From Zobellia barbeyronii (GTDB taxonomy: Bacteria > Bacteroidota > Bacteroidia > Flavobacteriales > Flavobacteriaceae), in assembly GCF_018603515.1 (NCBI RefSeq), contig NZ_JACATN010000001.1, positions 806,001 through 870,000 of the forward strand: a stretch of 64,000 nucleotides of DNA. The letters run 5' to 3'. The notes below the pieces were generated by a model that was not told where the DNA came from, ran no database searches, and was given only the letters and a program-made list of their open reading frames with translations. A program made the translations under genes and the position numbers. Below, piece by piece: positions 35,616-43,847 of this stretch; the stretch's first letter is position 1; every line of letters begins with the position of its first letter.

Positions 35616-36842
35616 ATGAGCAAACTCAAGGCAATAGAACTTTTTGCAGGAGTCGGAGGATTTCGCCTCGGACTAGAAAAAACCGGACAATATGAGGTAG
35701 TCTGGAGTAACCAATGGGAACCTTCTACAAAAGCGCAACATGCTTCTATCGTTTACGAGGAGCGCTTTGGTAAAGAAAACCATTGTAATGAAGACATATC
35801 TGAAGTTTCTACGGAAGTTATTCCCGATGGCGATGTGCTCGTAGGCGGATTTCCTTGTCAAGATTACTCCGTGGCGACCACTTTACAGAACTCCAAAGGC
35901 TTGATTGGTAAAAAAGGGGTGCTCTGGTGGAGTATTCACCGAATTTTATCGGAAAAGAAAAATCCTCCCAAATATCTATTTCTTGAAAATGTAGACCGTT
36001 TGCTAAAATCACCCTCTGCCCAGCGCGGACGTGATTTTGCCATTATGTTGAAAAGTCTTGATGACTTAGGTTATGCAGTTGAATGGCGTGTTATTAATGC
36101 GGCAGAATATGGAATGCCCCAAAGACGTAGACGAATATTTTTCTTAGGATATCACAAGTCTACATTACTTTATAAAGCACTTAAAAAGTCCAGTCCGTCA
36201 AATTGGGTTCTTTCGGAAGGAACAATTGCTTCGGCTTTTCCTGTGCAGCAAACCACTCAAAAACCAACTTCTTTTGAAATTAAGGACGATTTGGTGCATA
36301 TCTCAGAAAACTTCAACCTAGGCGAAAAGCTTTCTCCTTTTCAGAATTCAGGTGTTTTCATAAACGGAAAAGTTTTTACGGTAAAAACCCAAGCCAGTTA
36401 TGATGGTAAACGAACCGTTTTAGGAGATGTGCTTCAAAACGGAGAAGTAACATCAGCATTTTATATTCCCGAAGAAGATTTCCATAAATGGGAATATTTA
36501 AAAGGTGCAAAAAAAGAAGTTCGAACGGCTAAAACAGGTTTCACTTATAATTATAGTGAAGGTGGAATGATTTTTCCCGATGCATTAGATAATGCTTCAA
36601 GAACTATTATAACCGGCGAAGGCGGAAAGTCTCCATCTAGATTTAAGCATGTGGTGCAGACTAAAAAAGGATTAAGGCGTTTAACCCCTGTTGAATTAGA
36701 GCGTTTAAATATGTTTCCTGATAATCATACGTTATTAGAAGGTGTAAGCGATACCAAACGGGCCTTTTTTATGGGTAATGCCTTAGTTGTTGGCGTTGTT
36801 GAAAGAATTGGCAAGGCACTGGCCGATAAAATTGAAGTTTAG
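35616..36842 (+). CDS. DNA (cytosine-5-)-methyltransferase
   Basis: A 408-residue Dcm-type enzyme that transfers a methyl group from S-adenosylmethionine to C5 of cytosine in a specific sequence. Motif I is ELFAGVGGFRLGLE (residues 8-21). Motif IV is GGFPCQDYS with the nucleophile Cys81. Motif VI is FLENVDRLL, then YGMPQRRRRIFFLGY (motif VIII). The variable target-recognition region spans about 190-330. Motif IX is RRLTPVELERLNMFPD and motif X is FFMGNALVVGVVERIG. The enzyme is complete and likely active; its target sequence cannot be read. The next gene, 30 bp on, encodes a PD-(D/E)xK-like protein, so this is probably the modification half of a type II system. Confidence 0.94.
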   Translation: MSKLKAIELFAGVGGFRLGLEKTGQYEVVWSNQWEPSTKAQHASIVYEERFGKENHCNEDISEVSTEVIPDGDVLVGGFPCQDYSVATTLQNSKGLIGKKGVLWWSIHRILSEKKNPPKYLFLENVDRLLKSPSAQRGRDFAIMLKSLDDLGYAVEWRVINAAEYGMPQRRRRIFFLGYHKSTLLYKALKKSSPSNWVLSEGTIASAFPVQQTTQKPTSFEIKDDLVHISENFNLGEKLSPFQNSGVFINGKVFTVKTQASYDGKRTVLGDVLQNGEVTSAFYIPEEDFHKWEYLKGAKKEVRTAKTGFTYNYSEGGMIFPDALDNASRTIITGEGGKSPSRFKHVVQTKKGLRRLTPVELERLNMFPDNHTLLEGVSDTKRAFFMGNALVVGVVERIGKALADKIEV

Positions 36843-36872
36843 CTCTTTAAACTTCATACTAACAAATGTAAT

Positions 36873-37487
36873 ATGCCCCTTAAAAGTAATTTTAAGTCAG
36901 ATTTAGAAAGGGAACAGGAGCTTTGCGTTTTATTAGACCGTTATTATAAACAGTATTTGAAGCATTATACCTTTGAGCGGGTATCCGAAATGCCAAAGCA
37001 ATTGGCCGGTATAGATTTGATTTTTATTCATAAAACGAATGGAAAAAAATTCTATATAGATGAAAAAGCACAACTGGATTATATAAACGAAAACTTACCC
37101 ACTTTTGCCTTTGAACTCAGTTATGAAAAGAAGGGTATTTTAAAAGAAGGTTGGCTATTTGATACCTCAAAAAAAACAGAATTCTATGCGTTAATAACTT
37201 CGATTTATGCAGATGATCCAAACACATTTACTTCCTGTAAAATCACCTTGGTAAATCGCCAAAAATTACTGGACCTTTTAACGGAACGCGCTATAACATT
37301 ATCGGCTTTAAAAAAGTATATTTTGCCTGAACAGCGTACTCATGGCAAAATAAAAATTGATGAACTTCACCACAGAAGTGAAGGATATCTCTTTGCTTCT
37401 ACCAAAAACAAAGCTGAAAAACCTTTGAACCTTATTTTGAAACTAGATTTTCTAGAAGAAACAGGAGTTGCGAAAAGGTTAGCTTAA
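36873..37487 (+). CDS. Candidate type II restriction endonuclease (PD-(D/E)xK-like)
   Basis: A 204-residue soluble protein that I do not recognise as a named family. After a helical start (LEREQELCVLLDRYYKQYL) comes GIDLIFI with Asp48, a turn, then FYIDEKAQ with Asp63-Glu64-Lys65. Spacing and strand context (two hydrophobic strands carrying D...D-x-K) match the PD-(D/E)xK nuclease core. Later segments are basic or mixed. It lies 30 bp downstream of the methyltransferase on the same strand, the usual place for a cognate restriction enzyme. Nuclease activity and specificity are inferences from pattern and position. An alternative is a non-cleaving accessory protein. Confidence 0.6.
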   Translation: MPLKSNFKSDLEREQELCVLLDRYYKQYLKHYTFERVSEMPKQLAGIDLIFIHKTNGKKFYIDEKAQLDYINENLPTFAFELSYEKKGILKEGWLFDTSKKTEFYALITSIYADDPNTFTSCKITLVNRQKLLDLLTERAITLSALKKYILPEQRTHGKIKIDELHHRSEGYLFASTKNKAEKPLNLILKLDFLEETGVAKRLA

Positions 37488-37489
37488 TC

Positions 37490-37519
37490 AATTTTACAAA
37501 CCAATTGGTTTGTAAAATT
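37490..37519. promoter_or_regulatory. 30-bp perfect palindrome, TetR-type operator candidate
   Basis: Every base pairs about the centre between 37504 and 37505. The core is ACAAACCAATTGGTTTGT. Such AACC-n-GGTT palindromes are typical targets of TetR/AcrR-family repressors. It begins three bases after the stop of the putative nuclease gene. It could also act as a weak hairpin, but it has no T tract. Confidence 0.5.
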
Positions 37520-37620
37520 CCTATAACCCTAAGAATCTTGACTATTATGCACTTACAGCGATTGAAATTGGTATTTTATCGCTCAAAGGAAGGTCCATTT
37601 ACTGAACCAATACATAACCA

Positions 37621-37638
37621 ACAAACCGATTGGTCTGT
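37621..37638. promoter_or_regulatory. Second, related TetR-type operator candidate
   Basis: ACAAACCGATTGGTCTGT matches the core of the 37490-37519 palindrome at 16 of 18 bases. It is itself an imperfect palindrome (seven of nine pairs). Its centre is 125 bases from the first one and about 120 bases before the start of the next gene. Confidence 0.45.
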
Positions 37639-37748
37639 TTTTACCATCTTTTAGATTGTATTGAATAACCCTGATTTTAGTTCTTAAAATGCTGTTAATC
37701 AACGTTCAAAAGTTTGTTGTTGCATTAAGTTTTACTATCTTCTCCGTT

Positions 37749-38123
37749 ATGGTAACAACGGAAAAGTCAGAAAACAAGGAATTTTTAGAGAAGTCAATTC
37801 ACCATCTAGAGGCCACCGGCTTCGAAGAAATTAAGGCGGATATTGACGGGTATGTAACTCCAAAATCGTACGTTAGAAAAGGTACCGATTTTAAGATAAC
37901 CCCAGATATTGTTGCGCTTAAAAATGGAAGGAAATATTACTTTGAAATAAGCCTTAAATCATCTAAACCTAGACTTCTTAAAACGAAGTGGCTTTTCTTG
38001 GATACTTTAAGTAGAATGAACTCTAACCGGTTTCGTATTATAACCACTAAAGGTCATTATAAGTTTACCGATAATATGTTGGAAGATATTAACCTTACGA
38101 ACAAAGAACCTATTCGCATTTAA
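37749..38123 (+). CDS. Small PD-(D/E)xK-nuclease-like hypothetical protein
   Basis: A 124-residue protein starting MVTTEKSENKEFLEKSI. The in-frame ATG at 37689 would add a hydrophobic stretch of about 20 residues (VVALSFTIFSVM), and I think it less likely. Residues 47-70 read TDFKITPDIVALKNG followed by KYYFEISLK: Pro52-Asp53 on one strand and Glu66-x-Ser68 with Lys70 on the next. This is the layout of a PD-(D/E)xK core in which the usual Lys is shifted or replaced. It could be a nuclease, an inactive relative or a DNA-binding protein. It sits downstream of the twin operator-like palindromes and ends before a bidirectional terminator. Confidence 0.6.
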   Translation: MVTTEKSENKEFLEKSIHHLEATGFEEIKADIDGYVTPKSYVRKGTDFKITPDIVALKNGRKYYFEISLKSSKPRLLKTKWLFLDTLSRMNSNRFRIITTKGHYKFTDNMLEDINLTNKEPIRI

Positions 38124-38141
38124 TTACACGTAACTATATAT

Positions 38142-38177
38142 AAAAAATAAGGTCCGCAATTGCGGACCTTATTTTTT
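38142..38177. terminator. Bidirectional terminator, 36-bp perfect palindrome
   Basis: Two 18-base arms meet without a spacer between 38159 and 38160. The GC-rich centre GGTCCGCAATTGCGGACC is flanked by an A run and a T run, so it ends transcription from both sides. The stop codon of the GNAT gene (38171-38169) is embedded in the right arm. Confidence 0.9.
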
Positions 38178-38612
38178 TCTAACCATACCTATATGTGGTA
38201 TGCCATCTTCTAAATAACCATCTCCTACTTGGTCAAAACCAAGCGTATGATAAAAGCGTTCTAAATATAACTGAGCAGATAACTTAATAACATCTACTTT
38301 AAAATGCTTTTCTATTGCAGTGATAGAGGCTCTCATAATTTCTTTTCCGTAGCCATACTTTCTTTCAGTAGGGTTCACCACTACCCTTCCAATACTTGCT
38401 TCTTCAAAATAATCTCCTGGTTTAAATATTCGGGTATAAGCTACTAATTCACCTTTTCTAGTCCCTATAACGTGTAATGCTATTTGGTCCTTACCATCTA
38501 CATCTTGGTAAATACATTCTTGTTCTACGACAAAAACTTCTGATCTAATTCTCAATATGTCGTATAACTCTGCTGCTGTGAGCGCTCCAAATGATTTTAC
38601 CGTTATTTTCAT
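38169..38612 (-). CDS. GNAT family N-acetyltransferase (ElaA-like)
   Basis: A 147-residue acetyl-CoA-dependent acyltransferase. The start at 38612 (MKITVKSFGALTAAELYDIL) is favoured over 38630, because it begins with the family's first strand and avoids overlap with the upstream gene. The ElaA-type N terminus has LRIRSEVFVVEQECIYQDVDGKD. The acetyl-CoA-binding loop is IGRVVVNPTERKYGYGKEIM, with the Arg/Gly-x-Gly pattern, and the end GFDQVGDGYLEDGIPHIGM is also typical of ElaA. The physiological acceptor is unknown. It lies four bases after the cation-efflux gene, so they share a transcript. Confidence 0.88.
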   Translation of the reverse strand: MKITVKSFGALTAAELYDILRIRSEVFVVEQECIYQDVDGKDQIALHVIGTRKGELVAYTRIFKPGDYFEEASIGRVVVNPTERKYGYGKEIMRASITAIEKHFKVDVIKLSAQLYLERFYHTLGFDQVGDGYLEDGIPHIGMVRKK

Positions 38613-38616
38613 AATA

Positions 38617-39543
38617 TCAATCTTGTACAATTATTTGCTTACTGTCGCTTTTCCCGTGTTCTGGTTGTATAGTAACGTGATTGATACCGAATTTGTGATA
38701 AACGACCTCCTCTATTTCCTGAAGAATGTTGTCAAACTCCGAAAGCCTGATGTCTTCATTGAAATCTACGTGTGCCTCTAAGTGCACTTCATCCTCATTT
38801 AATTGCCAAATATGTATATGGTGAATATTCTTTACACCGTCTATTAAATCTACTTCATCTACAATTTGCTGTACTTGTATGGTATTTGGCGTAAAAAGCA
38901 TGAGTACGCGTGTTGCTTCTTTTAATAAATCATAACCTACAAAAATAAGATAGATAGCAATGGCAAAGGTTAAGGCTGCATCTATCCAATACACCTCATA
39001 GAACTTCATTAACAAGCCTCCTATGAGTACCGCTACCGATGCTAACATATCTGTTAATAAGTGCAGATAAGCAGATCTCATGTTCATATTGCTCTTTGAA
39101 TCTTTCTTAAGCAAGAGTACACTAAAACCGTTGGCAACAATACCTAATAAGGAAAGCCAAATAACCACATCAGATTCTATCTTCTGCGGCTCAAGAAACC
39201 TTACCGAGGCTTCTTTTATCAATATAACGGCTACAACTATTAGTGTAGCAGCGTTTACAAAAGCCGCTATGATTTCAGCACGTTTATAACCAAAAGTCTT
39301 ATTGGTAGAAGCTTGTCTCTTAGCTAATAAAGTAGCTATATAACTAACAATAAGCGAAAGTACATCACTAAAATTATGAAGCGCATCCGAAAGTAATGAA
39401 AGACTGCCAGAAGCAAGTCCACCAATAACCTGAGCTACCGTAATAAGTATATTTAATAGGATGGATATAATTAAATTCCTACCCCTTAAATTAGAATGGT
39501 TGTGACTGTGCCCATGAGAATGGTCTTCGCGAGAATGCCCCAT
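38617..39543 (-). CDS. Cation diffusion facilitator (CDF) metal efflux transporter
   Basis: A 308-residue inner-membrane Zn2+/H+ (or related divalent cation) antiporter. The N terminus is His-rich (DHSHGHSHNHSN). Six membrane helices carry the metal site: LLSDALHNFSDVLSLIVSY in helix 2 with His and Asp, and YLHLLTDMLASVAVLIGG in helix 5, also with His and Asp. This HD-HD set indicates a zinc-type substrate (ZitB/CzcD group). A cytoplasmic ferredoxin-like domain follows (HHIHIWQLNEDEVHLEAHV) and ends near VTIQPEHGKSDSKQ. Its stop lies four bases from the start of the GNAT gene. Confidence 0.92.
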   Translation of the reverse strand: MGHSREDHSHGHSHNHSNLRGRNLIISILLNILITVAQVIGGLASGSLSLLSDALHNFSDVLSLIVSYIATLLAKRQASTNKTFGYKRAEIIAAFVNAATLIVVAVILIKEASVRFLEPQKIESDVVIWLSLLGIVANGFSVLLLKKDSKSNMNMRSAYLHLLTDMLASVAVLIGGLLMKFYEVYWIDAALTFAIAIYLIFVGYDLLKEATRVLMLFTPNTIQVQQIVDEVDLIDGVKNIHHIHIWQLNEDEVHLEAHVDFNEDIRLSEFDNILQEIEEVVYHKFGINHVTIQPEHGKSDSKQIIVQD

Positions 39544-39711
39544 TTAATATGGAAAATAATTAATACGTTATTAAATATGTAATGGTACCTAAAATGCCTT
39601 CTTAACAAGGAATACCCAAGTTATGAACAACTAGTGTTAAGTATTATGAAGTGGTTGGTTTGGCAAGACTTTATTAGAGTCTACTATATTTAAAAGTAAA
39701 GCTTTGAACTT

Positions 39712-40143
39712 TTACTTACAAGGAATTTTTTCTATTCTTCTTTCATGCCTACCGCCTTCAAAATCAGTATTTAAGAAAGTCTTTACCATTTCTAGTGCTT
39801 GAGGTAAAGAAATGAACCTAGCTGGTAAGCTTAAGATGTTAGCATCATTATGTTCTCTACTTAATTGAACAATCTCTTTGGTCCAACAAAGCGCACAACG
39901 CACTTGCTGATGTTTATTAGCGGTCATTGAGGCTCCATTACCGCTTCCGCAAATAATAATACCAAAATCAACAATGCCTTTATCAATATCTGAAGCTACG
40001 GGATGAACAAAATCTGCATAATCAACACTATCCGCTCCATCGGTACCATAATTATTAACCTCTATATTCATAGATTTAAGTAAACCTACTATGGCTAATT
40101 TGTAATCCGTACCTGCGTGATCATTTCCAATAGCTATTTTCAT
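39712..40143 (-). CDS. rpiB: Ribose 5-phosphate isomerase B
   Basis: A 143-residue enzyme interconverting ribose 5-phosphate and ribulose 5-phosphate in the pentose phosphate pathway. Motifs: MKIAIGNDHAGTDYK, NYGTDGADSVDYADF, and the active-site segment GIIICGSGNGASMTANK with catalytic Cys65. Then come VRCALCWTKEIVQLSREHNDANILSLPARF and a C-terminal GGRHERRIEKI. The CGSGNGAS wording, in place of CGTGIGMS, is a known Bacteroidota variant as far as I recall. It has its own promoter and a long upstream spacer. Confidence 0.94.
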   Translation of the reverse strand: MKIAIGNDHAGTDYKLAIVGLLKSMNIEVNNYGTDGADSVDYADFVHPVASDIDKGIVDFGIIICGSGNGASMTANKHQQVRCALCWTKEIVQLSREHNDANILSLPARFISLPQALEMVKTFLNTDFEGGRHERRIEKIPCK

Positions 40144-40213
40144 TATGCGTAATCTTGTTTAAACCTTTTTTTGAATACGGTTTTACTGTTATATAAAACC
40201 TTCTAATTGTTCA

Positions 40214-40244
40214 CAAAGGTACGAATACTAGTACTTCACCACAA
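40214..40244 (-). promoter_or_regulatory. rpiB promoter
   Basis: On the minus strand TTG (40244-40242) is followed after 20 bases by a perfect TACCTTTG (40221-40214). The leader before the rpiB ATG is about 65 bases. Confidence 0.58.
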
Positions 40245-40710
40245 TAAACATGGTGGTCACAACATTAGTTTTCTTCAAACAGGTATTCATTGTTAATTTG
40301 TTATTGTTAAAATGTGTTTATAATGTTAATAACCTTACTACAGAAAGTAGATCTTAAATTTTGATTTCTCACTTGAATAGTACTCTACAAAACTAATCTC
40401 TAATTGAGAAATTTACTTTTACTCTTTTTATAATGGGCTATTAAAATGTTATTGCCAGTAATTAACATTAAATTTACGTTTACTTATTAAATAATTTATG
40501 TTGATATCGTTTATCAACGAATATTGATAATTACGTTACTACCCTGATTCTGTGCTATATTATAATTGTAAAGATTGTCAACAACTTCTTTAAGTCGTTC
40601 AGAGCAACTATTTCCACATAATTTTATAAGCCTTATTAACACACTATCATAATCACCATTTTAATTTTTAAAATTTAAAAGAAAAAGAAATATATAATAT
40701 AGTTGTTGAT

Positions 40711-40774
40711 AACCTTGTTTTCAGGTCAAGGTTCGTCAATAACTGGGTAATGAATTATAATTCGTAATTTACCC
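40711..40774 (+). repeat. Two inverted repeats in the rnr leader
   Basis: AACCTTG and CAAGGTT (loop of nine bases) are followed by an imperfect palindrome at 40745-40774 that ends 19 bases before the rnr ATG. Either could be an operator or an mRNA hairpin affecting translation. Confidence 0.4.
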
Positions 40775-40793
40775 TATAAATTAAAAATAGTTA

Positions 40794-42983
40794 ATGTCAA
40801 ATAACAAGAAGAAAGCTCGTAACCATAAAGCAAACGAGATAACAAAAGGAATCTTTACCGTGTTGGAAAAAGACCCTAAAAAGAGTTTCAATTATAAGCA
40901 AATAGCCGCTAAATTAGGCTTAGATAATACCCAAGACCGTAATCAACTGATTAAAAGGTTAGGGCAACTTAAGGAAAAAAATAGAATACAAGAAGAAGGC
41001 AGAGGTAATTATATGGCCATGGAATCAACTAAAAAATACCAAACAGGTAAGGTTGATCTTACAGGCCGTGGTAATGCTTATGTTGTTATAGAAGGTATGG
41101 ATGACGATGTCTTTGTACAAGCTAATAAAGTGAACAAAGCTTTTCATGGTGATATAGTAGAGGTATATATCTTCCCAAGAAGAAAAGGGAAGAAGCTAGA
41201 AGGTGAGATTGCCAATATTGTTGAACGTAAGAAGACTGAATTTGTTGGGATTGTAGATATACAAAAGACTTTTGCTTTTGTCCGTCCTACAGATTTTAGA
41301 ATGTATACAGATTTCTTTGTTCCAAAAGATGGAATAAAAGGAGCAAATGATGGCGATAAAGTAATTGTTAGATTAGATAGTTGGGATAGTAAAGATGATT
41401 CTCCTACTGGAACTATCATAGAGGTTTTAGGTAAACCAGGAGAACATAATACCGAAATTCACGCCATCTTGGCCGAGTATGGTCTTCCCTACGATTTTCC
41501 TACCGAAGTAGAACGTTTTGCAGATACTCTTGATACTTCTATTAAAGAAGAAGAAATTGCAAAAAGAAGGGATATGCGAGATGTATTGACCTTTACTATT
41601 GACCCAAAAGATGCTAAGGATTTTGATGATGCACTTTCTTTTGTAGTTCTTGAGAACGGTAATTATGAGATTGGTATTCACATTGCCGATGTTTCTCATT
41701 ACTTAGTTCCAGATACTATTTTAGATGATGAGGCTTATGAAAGGGCTACTTCTGTTTATTTAGTAGATCGTGTGGTTCCTATGCTTCCAGAAGTATTATC
41801 TAACAATGCGTGTTCATTAAGACCAAACGAAGAGAAATACACCTTTTCTGCAATTTTTGAGATGGATAAGGATGCCAATATCAAGGATCAATGGTTTGGT
41901 AGAACAGCTATAAATTCTAATGAGCGTTTTGCTTATGAAGAAGCACAGCATATTATAGAAACCAAAGAAGGTAGTATACCAAAGGATATATCTATCCGCG
42001 AAGATGCTTATACCGTTCAAGAAGATGTAGTTGAAGCTACTTTAGAAATGGATCGTATGGCTAAAATCATGCGTAGTAGACGTATGCAAGAAGGTGCACT
42101 TTCTTTTGATAAGGTAGAAGTACGTTTTAATTTAAACGAAGAAAGTGAGCCGGTTGGTGTTTACTTTAAAGAATCTAAAGATGCCAATAAATTAGTTGAA
42201 GAGTTTATGTTGTTGGCTAACAGAAAAGTTGCTGAATTTATAGGAAAACAAAAACCGAAAAAGACTTTTGTATATCGTATTCACGATGATCCTAATGAAG
42301 ATAAACTAATAGCCCTTAATAGCATTGTTTCTAGGTTCGGACATAAGTTGGACTTTAAAGATAAAAAATCCATTAGCGCGTCTTTAAATCAGCTTTTGAG
42401 CGACGTTAAAGGCAAGAAAGAACAGAATTTAGTAGATACGCTTACTATACGTAGTATGAGTAAGGCCATCTATACTACCCAGAATATTGGTCACTATGGT
42501 TTGGCGTTCGATTACTATACACATTTTACATCGCCAATTAGAAGATATCCAGATGTAATGGTACATCGTTTATTGCAACATTATTTGGATGGCGGCGCCT
42601 CTGTTAAAGAAGAAGTTTACGAACAGAAATGTAAGCATTCTTCAGATATGGAATATTTAGCTTCTAGTGCAGAAAGGGATTCTATTAAATACATGCAGAT
42701 TAAGTTCATGCAAGATCACCAAAATCAAGAATTTGTTGGTGTTATTAGTGGTGTTACCGAATGGGGTATTTATGTTGAGATTATAGAGAACAAGTGCGAG
42801 GGCATGGTTAGGATCAGCGATATAAAGGATGATTATTATACCTTTGACGAAAAGGAGTACGCAATTGTAGGAGAAAAGACTAAGAAAACCTACCAATTGG
42901 GTGATGAAGTTGTAGTTATGGTAAAGAATTCCGATTTAATAAAACGTCATTTAGATTTCTCTTTGATAGGGAAGCATGAGTAG
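40794..42983 (+). CDS. rnr: Ribonuclease R
   Basis: A 729-residue processive 3'-to-5' exoribonuclease that degrades structured RNA. There is an N-terminal helix-turn-helix-like region (FNYKQIAAKLGLDNTQDRNQLIKRL) and two cold-shock/OB domains. The RNB catalytic domain has TIDPKDAKDFDDALS (about residues 266-280), whose Asp cluster binds magnesium, and YTHFTSPIRRYPDVMVHRLL near 580-600. A C-terminal S1 domain follows (EFVGVISGVTEWGIYVEI, about 645 on). The basic Lys-rich tail seen in gamma-proteobacterial RNase R is missing; the protein ends soon after the S1 domain, which is common in Bacteroidota. Confidence 0.95.
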   Translation: MSNNKKKARNHKANEITKGIFTVLEKDPKKSFNYKQIAAKLGLDNTQDRNQLIKRLGQLKEKNRIQEEGRGNYMAMESTKKYQTGKVDLTGRGNAYVVIEGMDDDVFVQANKVNKAFHGDIVEVYIFPRRKGKKLEGEIANIVERKKTEFVGIVDIQKTFAFVRPTDFRMYTDFFVPKDGIKGANDGDKVIVRLDSWDSKDDSPTGTIIEVLGKPGEHNTEIHAILAEYGLPYDFPTEVERFADTLDTSIKEEEIAKRRDMRDVLTFTIDPKDAKDFDDALSFVVLENGNYEIGIHIADVSHYLVPDTILDDEAYERATSVYLVDRVVPMLPEVLSNNACSLRPNEEKYTFSAIFEMDKDANIKDQWFGRTAINSNERFAYEEAQHIIETKEGSIPKDISIREDAYTVQEDVVEATLEMDRMAKIMRSRRMQEGALSFDKVEVRFNLNEESEPVGVYFKESKDANKLVEEFMLLANRKVAEFIGKQKPKKTFVYRIHDDPNEDKLIALNSIVSRFGHKLDFKDKKSISASLNQLLSDVKGKKEQNLVDTLTIRSMSKAIYTTQNIGHYGLAFDYYTHFTSPIRRYPDVMVHRLLQHYLDGGASVKEEVYEQKCKHSSDMEYLASSAERDSIKYMQIKFMQDHQNQEFVGVISGVTEWGIYVEIIENKCEGMVRISDIKDDYYTFDEKEYAIVGEKTKKTYQLGDEVVVMVKNSDLIKRHLDFSLIGKHE

Positions 42984-43044
42984 TGATTAGTTTTTTGGAA
43001 CGGATTTTGTCTTTGACTATCAAAATAACCTAAAAAGGTACATT

Positions 43045-43725
43045 ATGAAAAAGTTCGTTTTGCTTGTCATTTGTATTCTTGGGCTGCAATTTAGTTTTGC
43101 CCAAGACGCAAGTATGACACAAGACCTAACTAAATTCTCAGAGGTTAAAGCTTTTGACGGTCTTTCTGTTAAGCTTATAAAATCTGATGTGAACAAAGCG
43201 GTCATATCTGGTGAGAATATAGATAAAGTTGCCATTGTTAATAACGATGGTGTTCTTAAAATACGAATGCAATTGGGTAAGATTTTTAGTGGATATCGCA
43301 CATTTGTGGATCTATACTATACTGAAGACCTTGTTGTAATAGACGTTAACGAAGATGCGCGTATTGCCTCTGAAGAAATTATAAAGCAGGAAATTCTTGA
43401 GTTAAAAGCACAAGAAGGTGGGGAATTGGTAATTAATGCCGAGGTAGAACAGATGTTGATCAAAACCGTAACCGGTGGAAGCATATCTACTATTGGTTCC
43501 TCTAATTTGCAAGACATAGTTATAAATACAGGTGGTATTTATGAAGGTAAAGAGTTCAAGACCAAGTTTTCTACCATAAATGTAAATGCAGGATCTCGTG
43601 CAGAAATTTACGCATCAGATTACGTAAAGGCTAGTGTAAAAGCTGGTGGTGAAGTATTGGTGTATGGTGATCCAAAGAAGATGGATGAAAAAACTGTATT
43701 TGGCGGTACTGTAACGCGTATGTAA
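43045..43725 (+). CDS. Exported GIN-domain (DUF2807) protein
   Basis: A 226-residue secreted protein with signal peptide MKKFVLLVICILGLQFSFAQ. The mature part has the head-GIN beta-helix pattern: FSEVKAFDGLSVKLIKSD, then repeated short strands such as LKIRMQLGKIFSGYR, DLVVIDVNEDARIASEE, LVINAEVEQMLIKTVTGG and TINVNAGSRAEIYASDYVKASVKAGGEVLVYG. These stacked turns suggest an auto-transporter-adhesin-like right-handed helix. Function is unknown in the family. The spacer after rnr is 61 bases and contains TGTCTTTG, one base off a -7 element. Confidence 0.83.
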   Translation: MKKFVLLVICILGLQFSFAQDASMTQDLTKFSEVKAFDGLSVKLIKSDVNKAVISGENIDKVAIVNNDGVLKIRMQLGKIFSGYRTFVDLYYTEDLVVIDVNEDARIASEEIIKQEILELKAQEGGELVINAEVEQMLIKTVTGGSISTIGSSNLQDIVINTGGIYEGKEFKTKFSTINVNAGSRAEIYASDYVKASVKAGGEVLVYGDPKKMDEKTVFGGTVTRM

Positions 43726-43752
43726 TCGGTTTCATTTCCAATTTTAAACCCT

Positions 43753-43760
43753 TAGCTTTG
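43753..43760 (+). promoter_or_regulatory. -7 element (TAGCTTTG) before the LysE-family gene
   Basis: A perfect TAnnTTTG followed by CATAGC. No clear -33 TTG is seen. The leader would be about 80 bases. Confidence 0.4.
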
Positions 43761-43847
43761 CATAGCAGCTAGTACTTACTTGTAAAAGAGTTATAGTAGC
43801 TGCTATTCCTTAGTTAAACTACTAATAAGAAACACCCAGAATAATAC

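Larger units (their letters stand above)
40144..40793. other. 650-bp AT-rich spacer with several inverted repeats
   Basis: Divergent region between rpiB and rnr. Three small inverted repeats are visible: GTTGATA/TATCAAC at 40500-40518, AACCTTG/CAAGGTT at 40711-40733 and GGGTAA/TTACCC around a GAATTATAATTC palindrome at 40745-40774. The last two lie just upstream of rnr. No coding frame or RNA gene is evident. Confidence 0.5.

Noticed and set aside
37547-37654. 35-codon frame between the two palindromes
   Set aside because: Its end overlaps the second operator-like site, its composition is undistinguished, and it has no start context; probably chance.
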